Positions 11,455 to 23,107 of a stretch of 64,000 nt of DNA are shown here, piece after piece (position 1 is the stretch's first letter; each line of letters begins with the position of its first letter). The position numbers and the translations under genes are program-made. The notes beneath the pieces were generated by a model that had not been told where the DNA came from, did no database searches, and worked only from the letters and a program-made list of their open reading frames with translations. Source of the stretch: Hirsutella rhossiliensis (taxonomy: Eukaryota; Ascomycota; Sordariomycetes; Hypocreales; Ophiocordycipitaceae); contig NW_025408677.1 of NCBI RefSeq assembly GCF_020360975.1, positions 1,736,001 to 1,800,000 of the forward strand, in the 5' to 3' direction.

Positions 11455-14400
11455 TGGCAGGCGACACGGATGGAGAGAGGGAAAGGGGGGAGGGAGGGGT
11501 GGGCAGCAGGCGGCCGGGGAGTGTCCACTCAGAGCGCGGGCACGAGGCCGGAGAGCCCGTGATGGGCGGCCCGTCCGAGGCAGGGCAGTTTTCTGGCTCA
11601 GCGAGCCGCCGTGGCCCCCCTTCTCCTTTATTATTCCTGGCCCCGGGACTTCGCGTGGCGAGTGGGGCCGAGACGCCAGTCGCCTCGAGTAATGCGCCCA
11701 CGGCAGGCGACGTACTGTAAATAATACAGTGCCTACCGTACCTGTACCTCCCCCTGTACAGTACCTGATGGAGGCCGGGCCAACAACCATGCCCCGATGA
11801 TTTCAGCGGTGGTCGCAAGGTGTGATTAGGCAGACAAGGGCGAGGGTCAGTGTTGGGCACGTGTGAGCGACAAACGCCCCGTTGGCCGCCTTCGGCTCCG
11901 TGGCCCGTTTTCTTCCCCTCGCTACGTCATGTATGCCGGACCAGTCAAGAGACGACAGGCTGCTTGCTCTCTCCTCGTGCGGACCGACGATCCAATTTCA
12001 CTCATATGCATGCATGGATGCAAGGCAGACTTGGGGATGAAGAAGACACAAACTGGGGGCCGAGAGCGTGGGCGGACGGCCCCACTGGCGTTGACTGGCC
12101 GGGACACTGCCAGTAAGAACGGGACGCAACTGTGCCGGGCCGCGTTGCAGGGCAAGAAGCCGAGATGCGGCAGGCCGTCGCCAGTCATTGCATGCATTTT
12201 CGTCCCCCAGTGACGCCCTGCTCTGCCGTACTCTGGAAATCACCCATCGTATCCAGAGGGTCCGCGTCTTCCAGTGCTTTCTCGCCCCCCTCCCGGGACT
12301 CATTTGCTCATATGCTCATATGCATCATCGCAACCCACACGACGATTGCAGAGGCAGCCGTGCTGTGCGCGTTTGGACAGTGTGGAGAGTCGCGCGCAGG
12401 GACTGTGCCGGAGACCCAGCCCACACGCCTCTCGGCGCGGAGAGGAGGGGAAGAAGCCGGGGAAGGGCTCACATCGGTTGGGGGCCTCGTCGTCATCCTT
12501 GGGAACCCGGCACTCTCCTCCTCAGGCCCGAGGCAATCCGGACATGACCCCTTGGGCCCCCCAGAAAGTCACATCGTGGGCAGACAGGCGTGCACCGTGT
12601 GTATTCCCCGAAAAAGGCTACGGACGGCCTCGCTGTGCCGGAGCAGGCGCCGAGTAATTACAGTGGGGTGTATCTCGGTATCGCCTGCTTTGCCTCAGGC
12701 AGCAACTGCAACTCGCGACCTCGCCTTCTCGCTCGCGCCCCCTTCTCCCACCTTGGCACCTGTTTCTCCTCTCCTCTCCCCTCCATTCTCCTCTCCTCCC
12801 ACTTGAACAAGGCCGCTTGGAACGGCTACTTTCCATCCATCACGCCAGCGGCTACCGGGCCATGGGTGATCCACCATCTCCGCTTCGGACCTCGGCGTAC
12901 AGGGAATGGATGACTGAGGAACCAACCAACCAACTGACCAACAGCGTCTTGCCCATCAGCCCGACCGGCTGTCGACCTCTTTCCTTGCCCAAACCGGCCC
13001 CTGCCCGCTGCCGCTGCCGGGGAGGGGAGACACAAGATGAGGGGGGAGACGGCTTTGCACGGGCCTTGGAAGGACCAATGGAAAACGGCTTCATGCCACC
13101 CCGACAAATGGGGCTTCCGTCTGCCGCCGCCGAGACACGCGCCCTTTTCTTTTCGGTCGGAGGTACGATTAGCGGGGCCAGCCAAGGACAGTGTGAGCGA
13201 GTGCAAACGCCGCAAATGGGGACGGGCCGCCGCCGACGTCGAGGCGTAGCCATGCTTGTCAATTCCCTCCCCATTCCTTGGCAAGCTCCCCCCCGTCCCG
13301 TTGATGCTTTCGCTTCCGGGCCAAACTGCAGTGACCTCCGCGGGCAAGCGTTGGTGATATACCACGGAGCATGGCTGCTCTATTCGTCGTCACGGGCCCC
13401 CGTTTCTGCCCGTCTCTTCACCAGGGCGTCCGTCTCTTCCGGTCACTGCCGGGGCGGAGCCATCCAAGCGCGCTACGGGCACGAGTACGGAGAGGGGGGT
13501 GCTCCTCCGGTACTCGGTACATTGGCATCTGCCCTGCGACAATCCCAAGGTATTCGGAGGTCTCGAGGCGAGGGTACGTGCACCAAGCTGCACGCGTGCC
13601 CCGGGCCTTGACCGGCTGCTGTCAAGGTTGTACAGTGCCATTTTTACCGTGCCGGGAACAAGTACAAAAGACCGGCCCAAGACTTGCGGTACTTTGTCTC
13701 TCTGCCGCCCGGTCGTGTCTCGACTGCGGCCGAAGCGTTTCGTGCCGACTCCCCTTCACACTCCTCTCATCAGTCCCCTCCATCATGCGCGAAGACGGCC
13801 GCTATAGTCCGATGCCTAACATCGTCGATACTCGGCCCGGCGCTGTTTCTGATATACCTGCTAATCTTCTTCTTTTCCATCCCGAGGGCCAGTGCGGACA
13901 AGTAGTCGCAATGTGCTACTGCGTGAATGAAATGCGGATCGAGACTCCCAGGTCGAGTGAGAGGAACGCCCAGGGTCAGTGCCCTTGATTCCAGCGTTTC
14001 CAGCCACCGGCGTCGGAATGCGGTACGACTCCGTTCCATCTTCGAGGCTTGGCCCGTCTCCGGAACCGCCCAAGCGCTCGTCTCGCCCCGGCCGGCCCTG
14101 TCGGCGCTACGAGTGGCGTGATTGGCCAGCCGGTGTTACCCATCGACTCCGGAAGCTACGTCTACATCTCACCCAGGGCGAGACGCCTCACCGGGAACCG
14201 AGCCGGCACACGGCGTCATCATCGCCACCGTCCGTCACCCAGGGGCGTTGCCGTCCTTCTCCGATGGTGTCATGCGATGTCTACGGCACGAGACGCAGCC
14301 GCTTTCGGTCGGTTAGGACGCCTCGAGTCGGCTCGACTCGTTTGGCACGGTGACGGAGCAATTCAACGACGGATATCCGTCTCTCACGTTGTATTAAGTC

Positions 14401-14744
14401 CCGGCTGGTGTGCTCAACTTATGAGCAAGACTCCATACCGCGTGGCGCATTTGCCTTTCCCTCCCCCTTTGCGTTTGTGCCAAGCCAAATCCTCTGAAAA
14501 GCCCTGCTGAGAATGACTGCAATCATATACATTATATATCATCCCATGACGAAGGGAGCCGCCTCGCCCGCCATGGATATCCACATGTACTCTTCGGCCC
14601 TGGTACGGGCCTGGAAATTACTGTCTGAAGTCAACCAGACAGGCAGATGGTATCAATCTGCTTGTCCGGGGAAGGCAGACCACTTGGTCCAATAAGAATG
14701 AGAACAATCTTGAAGCGAGACCCTTGAGGCTCGTAGTGCGTCGC

Positions 14745-16233
14745 TTATTGGTCAAATTCTCCGGCGAAGAGCATCTCGTCGGAGCGGCCATTCATGACGT
14801 TCCAGACGGACCGGGCCTCCTCGTGGATGCTCCGCTTGGCCGGCTTGCCGGCTTGGGCAAAGGCCGCGAGCTCCTTCTCCGCCGTCTCTCGTTCGAGTTG
14901 CACTGCCTCGCGAGTCAGTTATTCGCCTGTTCCATACTTTTTTGCTCGTTCTGCTCTTCTTTACACTCTTTCAAATAGTCGCCAAGGGCTTGCCGCCATC
15001 AAAAACGGGCAATGGGGATAATTAGGCCGGAGGAAAAAAAAAGCGGCTCGTCAGGACCAGTGGGCGAGCGAGACAAGAGAGATGCTGCCAATCTTACCGT
15101 GCACAAATACTGCCGTCCGCTTGCCGGAGAAGAGGGCATGGGGCACATTGGTGCTGTTATCCGAGTTGGCGTCGCCGACGGCATAGACGCCGGGGATGTT
15201 GGTCACCAGGCCCTTGGATCCGTCGGCCGTCAGACGCCCGCCCAGCAGCTTGACGCCCATGGCCTCACCGACCTTGGACGCCTGTTCGTTCTTGAAGCTG
15301 GTCAGGAAGGCGTCTCTAGCGACGGGCTCGCCGCTGGCAAAAGTGACGAGGAACTTGTCGTGCTCGGCGACGGTCGGCAGGCTGGGGTCTTCGCTGCCGT
15401 TGGTGCCATTGGCTGTTCGCTCGACTGAGGCGATGGTGCGGTTTTCCACCCGCACGTTATGGATCTTGAGGTAGTCGCGCCACTGGGGGCTCGCCTTGTC
15501 GGTGGCAACCTGTGCCTGGGGCGTGTCGGTACCGTTGACAAAGGCGACAATATCCCTGTTGAGCGACAGGATCTCACGCACCAGGCCGGGAATGGACTCG
15601 AGCGGGGCGATGAGTCCCAGCCTCTGGTCCTCGTGCTCGTGGCCGTCGCACCAAGGGCACCAGTAGATGCCGCTGCCCCAGTTCTCCCGGATGCCTGGCG
15701 TCTTGGGCAGCAGGTCGCGAAGCCCCGTGGCCAAGATGATCTTGCGGGCTGTCTTGGTCATCGACTCGGCGCCCTTGTTGACGGCGTAGGTGACGCGGAA
15801 GTAGGTGTTGTTCTGCATCGGCTCAATCTTGGTCACGGTCCCGTTCCTCATCGAGACGGTCTTATAGTGAGAGATTTGCTGGCGACCAGCCCACCGATAG
15901 TACGCAGGGGTCACGCCTGGAGGGCCCATGATGAGCAAGAGCCCAGTTTCGGTTGAGGAGAGGCAAGGTGCAGAGGTATGACAAGTGCTTACCGTCAAAG
16001 CCCAAGACATCGTGCATGTGCCGGGTTGGGCCGTTGCGATACTCGCCAGAGTCGATCAAGAGGACGTTTCTCCGGACCCGGGCCAGGCCGCTGAGGGCAC
16101 TCAACCCGGACGGGCCTCCGCCGACAATGACGACATCGTGGTCGATGTGAGGCTCGCCCGAAGTTGCTGGGGCCGCGGTTGCGAGCAAGGGCAGGCTCGA
16201 CAGCACCAGCGCTGCAGCAGCTTGGAACCACAT
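14745..16233 (-). CDS. Secreted FAD-dependent thioredoxin-reductase-like oxidoreductase (405 aa)
   Basis: Three exons on the minus strand: 15993-16233, 15098-15916 and 14745-14902. Junctions GAC-G|GTAAGC to CCTCCAG|GC and CAC-G|GTAAGA to GGCAG|TG keep phase. Residues 1-22 are a hydrophobic signal peptide. An FAD-binding Rossmann motif follows (VVIVGGGPSGLSALSGLAR), then the KIILATGLRD segment and a redox CPWC pair at about residues 167-170. Near the C-terminus is the FAD-contacting GVYAVGDAN motif. This is the layout of class II pyridine-nucleotide disulfide oxidoreductases related to thioredoxin reductase and GliT-like enzymes. The usual NADPH-binding GGGDSA-type motif after the CXXC is not recognisable: LGLIAPLESIPGL occupies that place. 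The enzyme may therefore not use NADPH in the standard way. The last exon is short and acidic/Ala-rich. No secondary-metabolite cluster is adjacent. Confidence 0.88.
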
Positions 16234-18586
16234 GGTGACCCTGTCTGGTTGAGGCTGAGAGAGGGGAGGAGGGAGGGGAGGTAGAGATATAAGTGAATGG
16301 AGGGAGGGTTAAGGGACCGAGGTTGAGGCAAGAGACACCAGACAACTGACGAGGGCGGAACTGGACAACAGCTACCAACTCGATACAACTCGCGCCTGGG
16401 ATTGCAAGGACAAACGAACTACGAGACCAGGAGAGATCGAGCGCCACGTCTGGAATCGATTGGGGCCCAACGAGGGGTTCTTATGTATATGTCGACACCC
16501 ACGGCCGCGGCGGTGAAGCCGCAAGCAAAGCCTGCAGGGCCAAGAGCCCAAGGCCCAAGCGGCTGAGAGACAACCTGATGATGGGAGCTGTCTCGGTCCG
16601 GTTGGGCTGTTTGGGAGGGGAAGAGACGCGGGGGACCAGGCCCCATGGCTCCTCCGTGGCTCTCCCCGCGCCCGCATCGAGGCAAGCGACCATGTCGTCT
16701 AGTCGGATTCGACAGGGATCGGCCATGGCACGGCAGGAGATTGGGAGGCGTCACTGGTCAATGCCCTTTCTCATGCCGGCTCTCGCGAAGTTGCCGGGGG
16801 GGTGTCGAGGGGTGTCGGAATGCGCCCAATGAGGAGAAAGACGGAGATTAAAAAACGGAAATATTTGGTAAGAAGCGAAGAGATGTTCAACGCAGTGTAA
16901 ACACGGGATGGGTGCGGGTGCGGGACGGGCTGGCGCGGCGGCACCTCCCACAAACAGACGGCGATGTACGGATACGGATAGGCATGTAGAGAGAGACAAG
17001 AGGTCCAACGAGATCGGCCTATTTCTTTCCTTTTTCTCAGCGGTTCGCGGGGCGATGGTTTGGTGGTTCCCGAGTCCCCTCCACATCCTGCCTGCCCGCC
17101 GGCCCCTCTCATACACGAGGACTTGTCCCCCTATGAATTCCGCCACCAGAATGATTATCTCGTGTTGCACGCCCACGTCCTCACACAACAGTCTCCCCCA
17201 AGATCTACGGTTCGTGGTTATATGCAAGTCGACAACGAATGAAGGTTCAGTCAGCCTCGGGGCCGGCAACCGTCTTCCGTCCCACCTCTCTCTCCGGGGC
17301 TGCCGAGCGTTGCCGAGCGCATCCCCTTTTGCGGGCCGGCCCCGCAGGACTCCACACTGCCGTAATACTTACTCCATCTCCGTACTACGCAGCTTATTCT
17401 CGTTGTCCTGCTTCGGCGAGAATGGCCTGACGGGGTTCGGTGGGGGTTTTTTTATCCGTAGAAGCGGCCACACGGATGGGCAGCGTCGTGTTCCCCATGT
17501 GGGAGGCGCAAAGGCGGAGGGCTCCGTCACGGCGGTTACAGACGCTTGTTTTCCTTTGACCGACATGGAGACCGCGAGGGTTCGCGAGCATGACTGCTTT
17601 TCGAGCTTGTGACTCTGCGGATACGACATGGCCCGCTCTGTACGACGTACTGTATGAGACGGTGCCTTGCGCGCTCTTCACGATAAACGGCCAAGTCAAA
17701 GAGTCCCGGTCCCATATGTAAACCGTCCGGTCCACTCGCTCAACAAACGGCCCGACACTCTCGTTATCACTGGGGCCGTCTCTCAACGCGTGTCTTAGAC
17801 GCCAAAAGAGAAAACAAAACAAACGTCGCAGAAGCAAAACCACAGCGGTCTCGAAGCAGTCAACAAAAGCTGTGTGTGCCGGTCCTGACCAAGACAGACA
17901 TTGTGCATTACCAGGACACCCATGTAAGCTCTCCCCCACCGCTGCGCTGCCACCAAACGGCTACGAGCAAGCTTCCAAAGCGCAGCGGGCGTTGTGCCTC
18001 GAGGAGCAGGAATGGAACCATGTGGCGAGTTGTCGTCCACCAGTCCACGGAATTTCGTCAGCCCTTTCGGATAATCTTGGAGGAATGACATGATTTTTTA
18101 TCTTATTTTAAACAAACAAGAGGCAGATGAGAACGGCCAGGAATTCTCCACCGCACAGTGCGGCGGCTGCATCCGGCAGAGGCTCGTCGCCGCGGCCGAA
18201 CAGGCCCGCAATAGATGGCACAGCCCGGCCGACAGATGCAATGCTCCATCTTTCTCTGACATGGCTGACCGAAGCCAAGACGCTGGGTTCCGGCGATCCG
18301 TCAGCCTGGGACGGATCCTTCTGGAGGCTCTAACCGCTGCCTTGTGTTCTGTCCAATGTACACACAGGATATTGCCCTTGGGTCTTTTCCGGCCCCGTGA
18401 AATCTATTGTCCTGATGGATCGACCTCGACCTGTTCTATGAGCTCGGGAAGCGCAGGCCACTTTGTGCTCCGTAGACGCCGCCCGGCCTCCGACTTGGCG
18501 TGGCAAGTCCATGCACACGACGGTTTGCAATCATCCCTTCTCCCCTCTTGACTGCCGCGAGCCGATCCCGGTTTCGGCGGCGGCGA
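16234..18586. other. Intergenic, no gene recognised
   Basis: This 2.35-kb spacer holds the promoter of the oxidoreductase at its left end and the 3' UTR of the HAD gene at its right end. Open frames are short and lack domain signatures; no repeat or RNA gene was seen. Confidence 0.45.
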
Positions 18587-19491
18587 CTACGGAGCAGGAA
18601 TAGTGATGCCGTACCTGGCAAGCGGAAACGACTCGAGGCTGGCCATGTACTCTGCCCACCCGTCTCCGAGCTCGCCGACCTGGTGCAGATCGACGTCTCC
18701 AGCCTCACCGGTACGCCCGGCCAGGACCTCGGCCTCGCGGCCCGCGTACTCGACCTTGAGCTTCGGGTGGGGGCACCAGACGACGCGCATGCCCGCGCGC
18801 CGCCCGGCCTCGACGCCCGGCACCGAGTCCTCAAAGACAAGGCACTCGTCGGGCGCAATGGGCTCCTCGCCCGCCGGCAGGGAGTCATTGATGGTCTTGA
18901 GGGCCAGGACGAAGATGTCGGGCAGGGGCTTCCCGCGGCCCGGCTGCAGACGCGGGTCGTCGCCGAGGACGCGCCGGTCCGCGGGAAAGTGCGCAAACAG
19001 GTCGTCGAGGTGGGCCGTCTTGATGGCAAAGTTGCCCGAGTGCGAGCTGGTGGCCAGGGCTACGTGCACGCGCCCGGCCCTGGCGAGGCTCGCGAGCAGC
19101 TCGACGACGCCCGGCAGCGGCTGGGCGGTGGGGAAGTGCTCCCGCTGGTGGGCGGTGAGCTCCTTGAGGTACTCGTCGTGCTGGATGGGCAGCTGTGCCC
19201 AGTCCTGGAAGATCCTGTTGGCCTCGTGGCCCGGGCGGCCCTGCAGCTTGGCCTTGATGGACCACGGCAGCTCTGGCTTGCCGTAGTTTTGGAGGACGAG
19301 GTTGACGCATTTCGTATAGAGGTCCTCCGTGTCCAGCAGCAAGCCGTCCATGTCAAAGAGACAGGCCCGGACGGGGGGGAACCTGTAGGTGGTAGTCAGA
19401 AAAAGGGTGCCCCGGGGGGGTTGGCTCCCTCAGGTGCCAATGCACGGCTTGTGGCGGAATCGTTGGGAACGCACTCGGTCCGGGGCGCCAT
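18587..19491 (-). CDS. HAD-superfamily phosphatase (pseudouridine-5'-phosphatase / deoxyglucose-phosphatase type, 270 aa)
   Basis: Two exons on the minus strand: a 17-nt first exon (19475-19491, encoding M-A-P-R-T and part of E) and 18587-19382, separated by a 92-nt intron with a GTGCGT donor, a CTGAC branch point and a CTACAG acceptor. The tiny exon is required: the nucleophile Asp of motif I (FDMDG) lies before the first ATG of the long frame, which would otherwise lose it. Other HAD motifs are motif II (ALATSSH), the motif III Lys (GKPLPDIF) and motif IV (VFEDSVPGVEAG), with a helical cap between I and II. The closest architecture is the Gs1/DOG-like subfamily of soluble sugar-phosphate or nucleotide phosphatases. 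The substrate cannot be read from sequence. It is divergent from the TPR gene at 19941. Confidence 0.88.
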
Positions 19492-19940
19492 GTCTGCTGA
19501 GCTGCCCTGCGTGCGCTTCTTTGATCGCAGTCGGTTTTGACTCCAACGGCCGATTGCGGCGAGTCGGCGAGAAGGTGGATGTCTCTTTTTTTTTGGCAGC
19601 TGCTTGTGTGTAAGGCTTGTCTGCAAGGCTTGTCGAAGCTTTCGAGATAAACTTGCAAAGGGTCTCACCCGGATTGCTCTGAGGGATGCCGGCAACGATG
19701 TCGGTCCAGATGGCAAGGGATGAGTTGAATCTTTTTCTCGACTCCGTCGGTGTGACTGATGCGATGCGGTGGGGGAGGGGCAGGACCAAGAACTCGCCGG
19801 CCGTCGGCGCTCACAACCCCCCTGCCCCCACAAATCACCGGCCCACTGCTGGCCTTCGCTCTTTTCTGCCCGGAAAACTCTCCTCCCGTCCGCTGCCATC
19901 GCCCTGCCGAGGGTGATTGCGTTGCGCGTCTCAACGGGCC
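19492..19940. promoter_or_regulatory. Shared intergenic region of a divergent gene pair
   Basis: This 449-bp stretch lies between the start codons of the HAD phosphatase (minus) and the TTC1-like TPR gene (plus), so both promoters and 5' UTRs must lie here or overlap their neighbours. No clear TATA box was found on either strand. Confidence 0.6.
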
Positions 19941-21031
19941 ATGATGGGGGCGCTGGGCCGAGAGAGCAAAGATGCGCAGAAAGAGTCGCTGGACGCCCAC
20001 CCAGAGGACGCAGCAGACGCCCGCCAAGAGGACGCAGACGAGCCCGAGTCCCTGAGATTCTCCCCGGAAGAGGAGGCGGTCAGTCTTACGTCTCTTACCC
20101 ATTCCTTCTCGCCGCCTCTAGGGGGCACCGGCAATCTGTTCACAATGGACACTCTCAAGCTCCCCCCACATTGGAGGGGAATACGCGCTGACAGCTTCAC
20201 GTCCCTCTACAGACGCTCCTCCAAGAGTCTCACTCCATCAAGGCAGAGGCCAACGCCCTCTTCTCATCACACGACTACCACAACGCCCTCTCCCGATACG
20301 ACGACGCCGTTGCTTCGTGCCCCAAATATCTCCGGTACGAGCGCGCCGTCTTGCAGAGCAACATTGCCGCAACCCACCTCAAGCTTGAGCAGTGGAACGA
20401 GGCCATCAAGGCGGCCACCGATGCGCTCGATGGACTGGTCGAGCTCGAGGAGCCAGGCGCCGCGCCCTTGAGTCCCGCGGACAAGCTGGAGACCTCCGAA
20501 AGCAGCCAGGCCGATGGGCGGAACACGAGCCGTCGCCAAGAACCGCCCAAGAGCGATCCTCGCGCACCCGACACCGACGTCGAGGACGAAATCGTCAGCG
20601 AAGGCGCCCTGAAATCAGCCCCCGCACCCCCTCCCGAGCCAACGTCACAGTCCCCCGCCGAAACCCGCAAGGCAGACATCCTGCGGATCCGCACCAAGGC
20701 CCTGCTTCGCCGCGCCCGCGCCCGCTCCGAGGCCGGCGGCTGGCAGAACCTCGCCGGCGCCGAGGAGGACTACCGCACACTGGCCGGCATGCCGGGCCTG
20801 GGCGCCGCTGACCTGCGCACCGTGCGCGCGCAGCTCAGCGCTCTGCCGCCGCGCACCAAGGCCGCCCAGGACGCCGAGACGGCCGAGATGTGGGGCAAGC
20901 TGCGGCAGCTGGGCGACGGGATTCTCAAGCCCTTTGGCCTCAGCACACAAAACTTTCAGATGGTGCAGGACGAGAAGACGGGCGGGTACAGCGTCAACTT
21001 TTCCCAGGGTGGGGGGTCCTCTTCGTCATGA
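19941..21031 (+). CDS. TTC1-like tetratricopeptide repeat protein (318 aa)
   Basis: Two exons, 19941-20078 and 20213-21031, joined in phase 0 (GTCAGT donor, GCTGAC branch point, CTCTACAG acceptor). Residues 1-46 are acidic and charged. The next region starts LLQESHSIKAEANALF and holds TPR helices: a first pair around the HNALSRYDDAVASCP segment, a second around AVLQSNIAATHLKLEQWNEAI, then a Ser/Pro-rich insertion of about 70 residues and a third pair (ILRIRTKALLRRARARSE). The C-terminus carries the LKPFGLSTQNFQMVQDE signature and a Gly/Ser tail found in TTC1 proteins. TTC1-type proteins are cytosolic co-chaperone adaptors. Two in-frame ATGs open the gene and the first was used. The GTCAGT donor is weaker than usual, so the intron's 5' edge is the least certain point. 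Confidence 0.85.
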
Positions 21032-22577
21032 CGCCGGTGCGCAATCAAATGGTCTTGCAGAAGACGGACTGTCCTGTTTCCCGCCGTTGGACTTTCAGCA
21101 ATACGTGGCGACTGGCATGGTGCATTTACCGGAAGGCCTTTGTGACGAGAGACACGGAGAAGCCGAATTGTGCGTCCCAGCTTCGGCCGGGTTCAGGGGT
21201 TCCGCCAAAGATATCACGAGCGATGGAGCTGGCCATGCCCCAAACGAAGTGGCGGTGCCTTATCCTATGGACTGCAGTCCCTGTGAACACGACCCACGCC
21301 GTCTACATGTTGCGCCTTGGACTCTTCTTTCGGCGGGCATCGGTAGGGTTCGTCGGTGTGAAGAGACACCAAGCCAGGCAGCTTGGCGTCGAGGCGCCGC
21401 TCAGCCGAGCTTGGGCAAGGGAGATGCTGGATCCGGCCTGTGCAGGCGGATACCAGCAACAGGATGCACCGTCCTTTGACTTTCGTTCAGGCTGTCATCT
21501 TCCAGAGAGGTTCGCGCTGCTGAACAGATTCAAGAGCAGACGGAGAGCATAGAGAGGGGATAACGACGCCAGGCAAAGTGGCAATTGTAGTCGAGATTAT
21601 TCGTCAACTCTTCTACACCTCTGCAGAGACTCGGATATAATGGATGTTCAAGATGTCATACCTGCATTGCGAGCGCGGCGTCGCGACTTTGAGGCGGAGT
21701 CGAAGTTGAACGCCGTGGTGCTTGTGTTATCAGACATGAACAATGGAGATCACACGGTTGGTCACGGAAATTGTCATGAGCAGAACCCGGGGGTCTCTAT
21801 GCAGAGCAATATTGTTAGCAGCTTCTTCTATACATATTTGTCTTTGAAGCCTCTTTTTAACTCATCCATTTCATCTTTATACGACTACCCTTAGGAAATT
21901 AGGATATCCGACGCTGGCAAGGGCCGGGCCGACGCGTTCGCATAAAGTTCAAGGCGTTTCTCGTATTGAAGCCCGTTAAACCCGACAGTTTGGCCTCGGG
22001 AGACGGCAGAGTGAGCAGGCAATAAAGAGGCGGACAGACGCGAAGCAGGCAGGTCGATAGCATCATGGAGCCGTTCGTCTAGTTGGCAAATACCTACCCG
22101 TTTGTGATATGCAAATAGGTTCGCGTGCGTGGCCAATGCAGCAGCTACATATACCCTCGCGCATCACGTACGCCTGGCTTCCTTCCTGCGGCCGAGGAAG
22201 CATAAGAGGGGCCCCCGAACCTCGAAACCGCGACGACTCTTCCCCTAACGGCGAGGGCAAGGGCAATCGCCCTCCCGGCTTGATTGCCTTGCAGGTTACC
22301 GCCTTAGATGAATCTCATCAAGCAGAGGTTAAATTTTCTGTCGACTGTCCGCAAGACGAATCGGTCGAGTTGCATTTGAGTGTCCCTACTCGCCAGTCTA
22401 ATATGATTAGGTTATATAAGGCTTTCCAGATATTCCCTGGCCTTGGTACAACATGGGCGGAGTAGGACACGAGGACGCCATGGCCCCTTATTCGAAAGTC
22501 TAGACGCAAGACGTTGAGCTCTGAAGCGACAATGGCAAAGCTCTAGGCCAAGGTCTAAATCGCGGCCGGCTCACAGA
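21032..22577. other. Intergenic, no gene recognised
   Basis: No convincing coding region. Short frames on both strands lack domain signatures. The right end abuts a decayed LINE fragment, so part of this stretch may also be old transposon sequence that I can no longer recognise. Confidence 0.4.
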
Positions 22578-23107
22578 TTAGGGGCGAGCGAGCCATCCGA
22601 AACCGACTGCTGATAGGCTGTGTGACGCGTTCACGACTGGCGAGGCCGAAACTTCATTCGCACCCCAGACTATTAAGTCGTGACGGCTGAAGTCTCCCGC
22701 CAGCACCACATCTATTCCCCTGCCTGCCCTGACACGGAAATTCCGGATTAGGTCGTGCAGCATTTCCACTGCTGCCGTCAATGCCTCAACGCTCTTTCCT
22801 TCCACGTACACCGACACCACTATCACGTCCTTCTCCGGCAGTCGAAGCACCGCTGCCGTGAGATCGGCCGATGGGACCGGCACCTGTTCCGCCTCAATAT
22901 CGTTCCGGATCCAAAAAATGCCACGATTTGGCCATGGCGCATTGTGCGTGCTCGTTGGTATCATCTTCGTCCAATTAGCCCCATGGGGCTCGTCACCACT
23001 CTGTCCTCAACCCGCGGCTCAGAGACTGCTAACATGGCAAGTCGTTGAGCGCTAAGCTTTGTCGCACTGGTTCCTGCTTGTTCATATTTGGCTGTAAAAT
23101 TCGAAGG
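22578..23107 (-). pseudogene. Relic of a Tad-like LINE retrotransposon (ORF2 endonuclease domain)
   Basis: Reading leftward, fragments in different frames match the start of a non-LTR retrotransposon ORF2 endonuclease. The first is the N-terminal RILQPNMNKQE segment at about 23107, then a VSEPRV(E) stretch. A long frame follows with WIRNDIEAEQVPVPSADLTAAVLRLP and the VVLAGDFSRHDLI motif (the family consensus has GDFN-RHD). At least one frameshift and stop (about 23000) separate these parts, and nothing of the reverse transcriptase follows. It is a dead, truncated copy with no poly(A) end or target duplication visible. Confidence 0.75.

Larger units (their letters stand above)
9411..14744. other. 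Gene-poor 5.3-kb spacer with microsatellites
   Basis: No coding region is supported on either strand. Long open frames (up to 378 codons) are present but encode low-complexity Arg/Gly/Pro-rich sequence, overlap in several frames and result from high GC content and simple repeats. The left 1 kb is probably the promoter and 5' UTR of the zinc-cluster gene. Confidence 0.5.

Noticed and set aside
10592..11692. 366-codon open frame on the plus strand
   Set aside because: Composition is driven by simple repeats and GC content, other frames are open too, and no domain is seen.
12817..13611. 264-codon open frame on the plus strand
   Set aside because: No family signature, and antisense frames of similar length overlap it.
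18587..19351. HAD phosphatase starting at the ATG within the long frame
   Set aside because: This start would remove the catalytic Asp of motif I; the spliced start at 19491 restores it.
18500..19540. 346-codon open frame on the plus strand
   Set aside because: Antisense to the HAD phosphatase with its full motif set.
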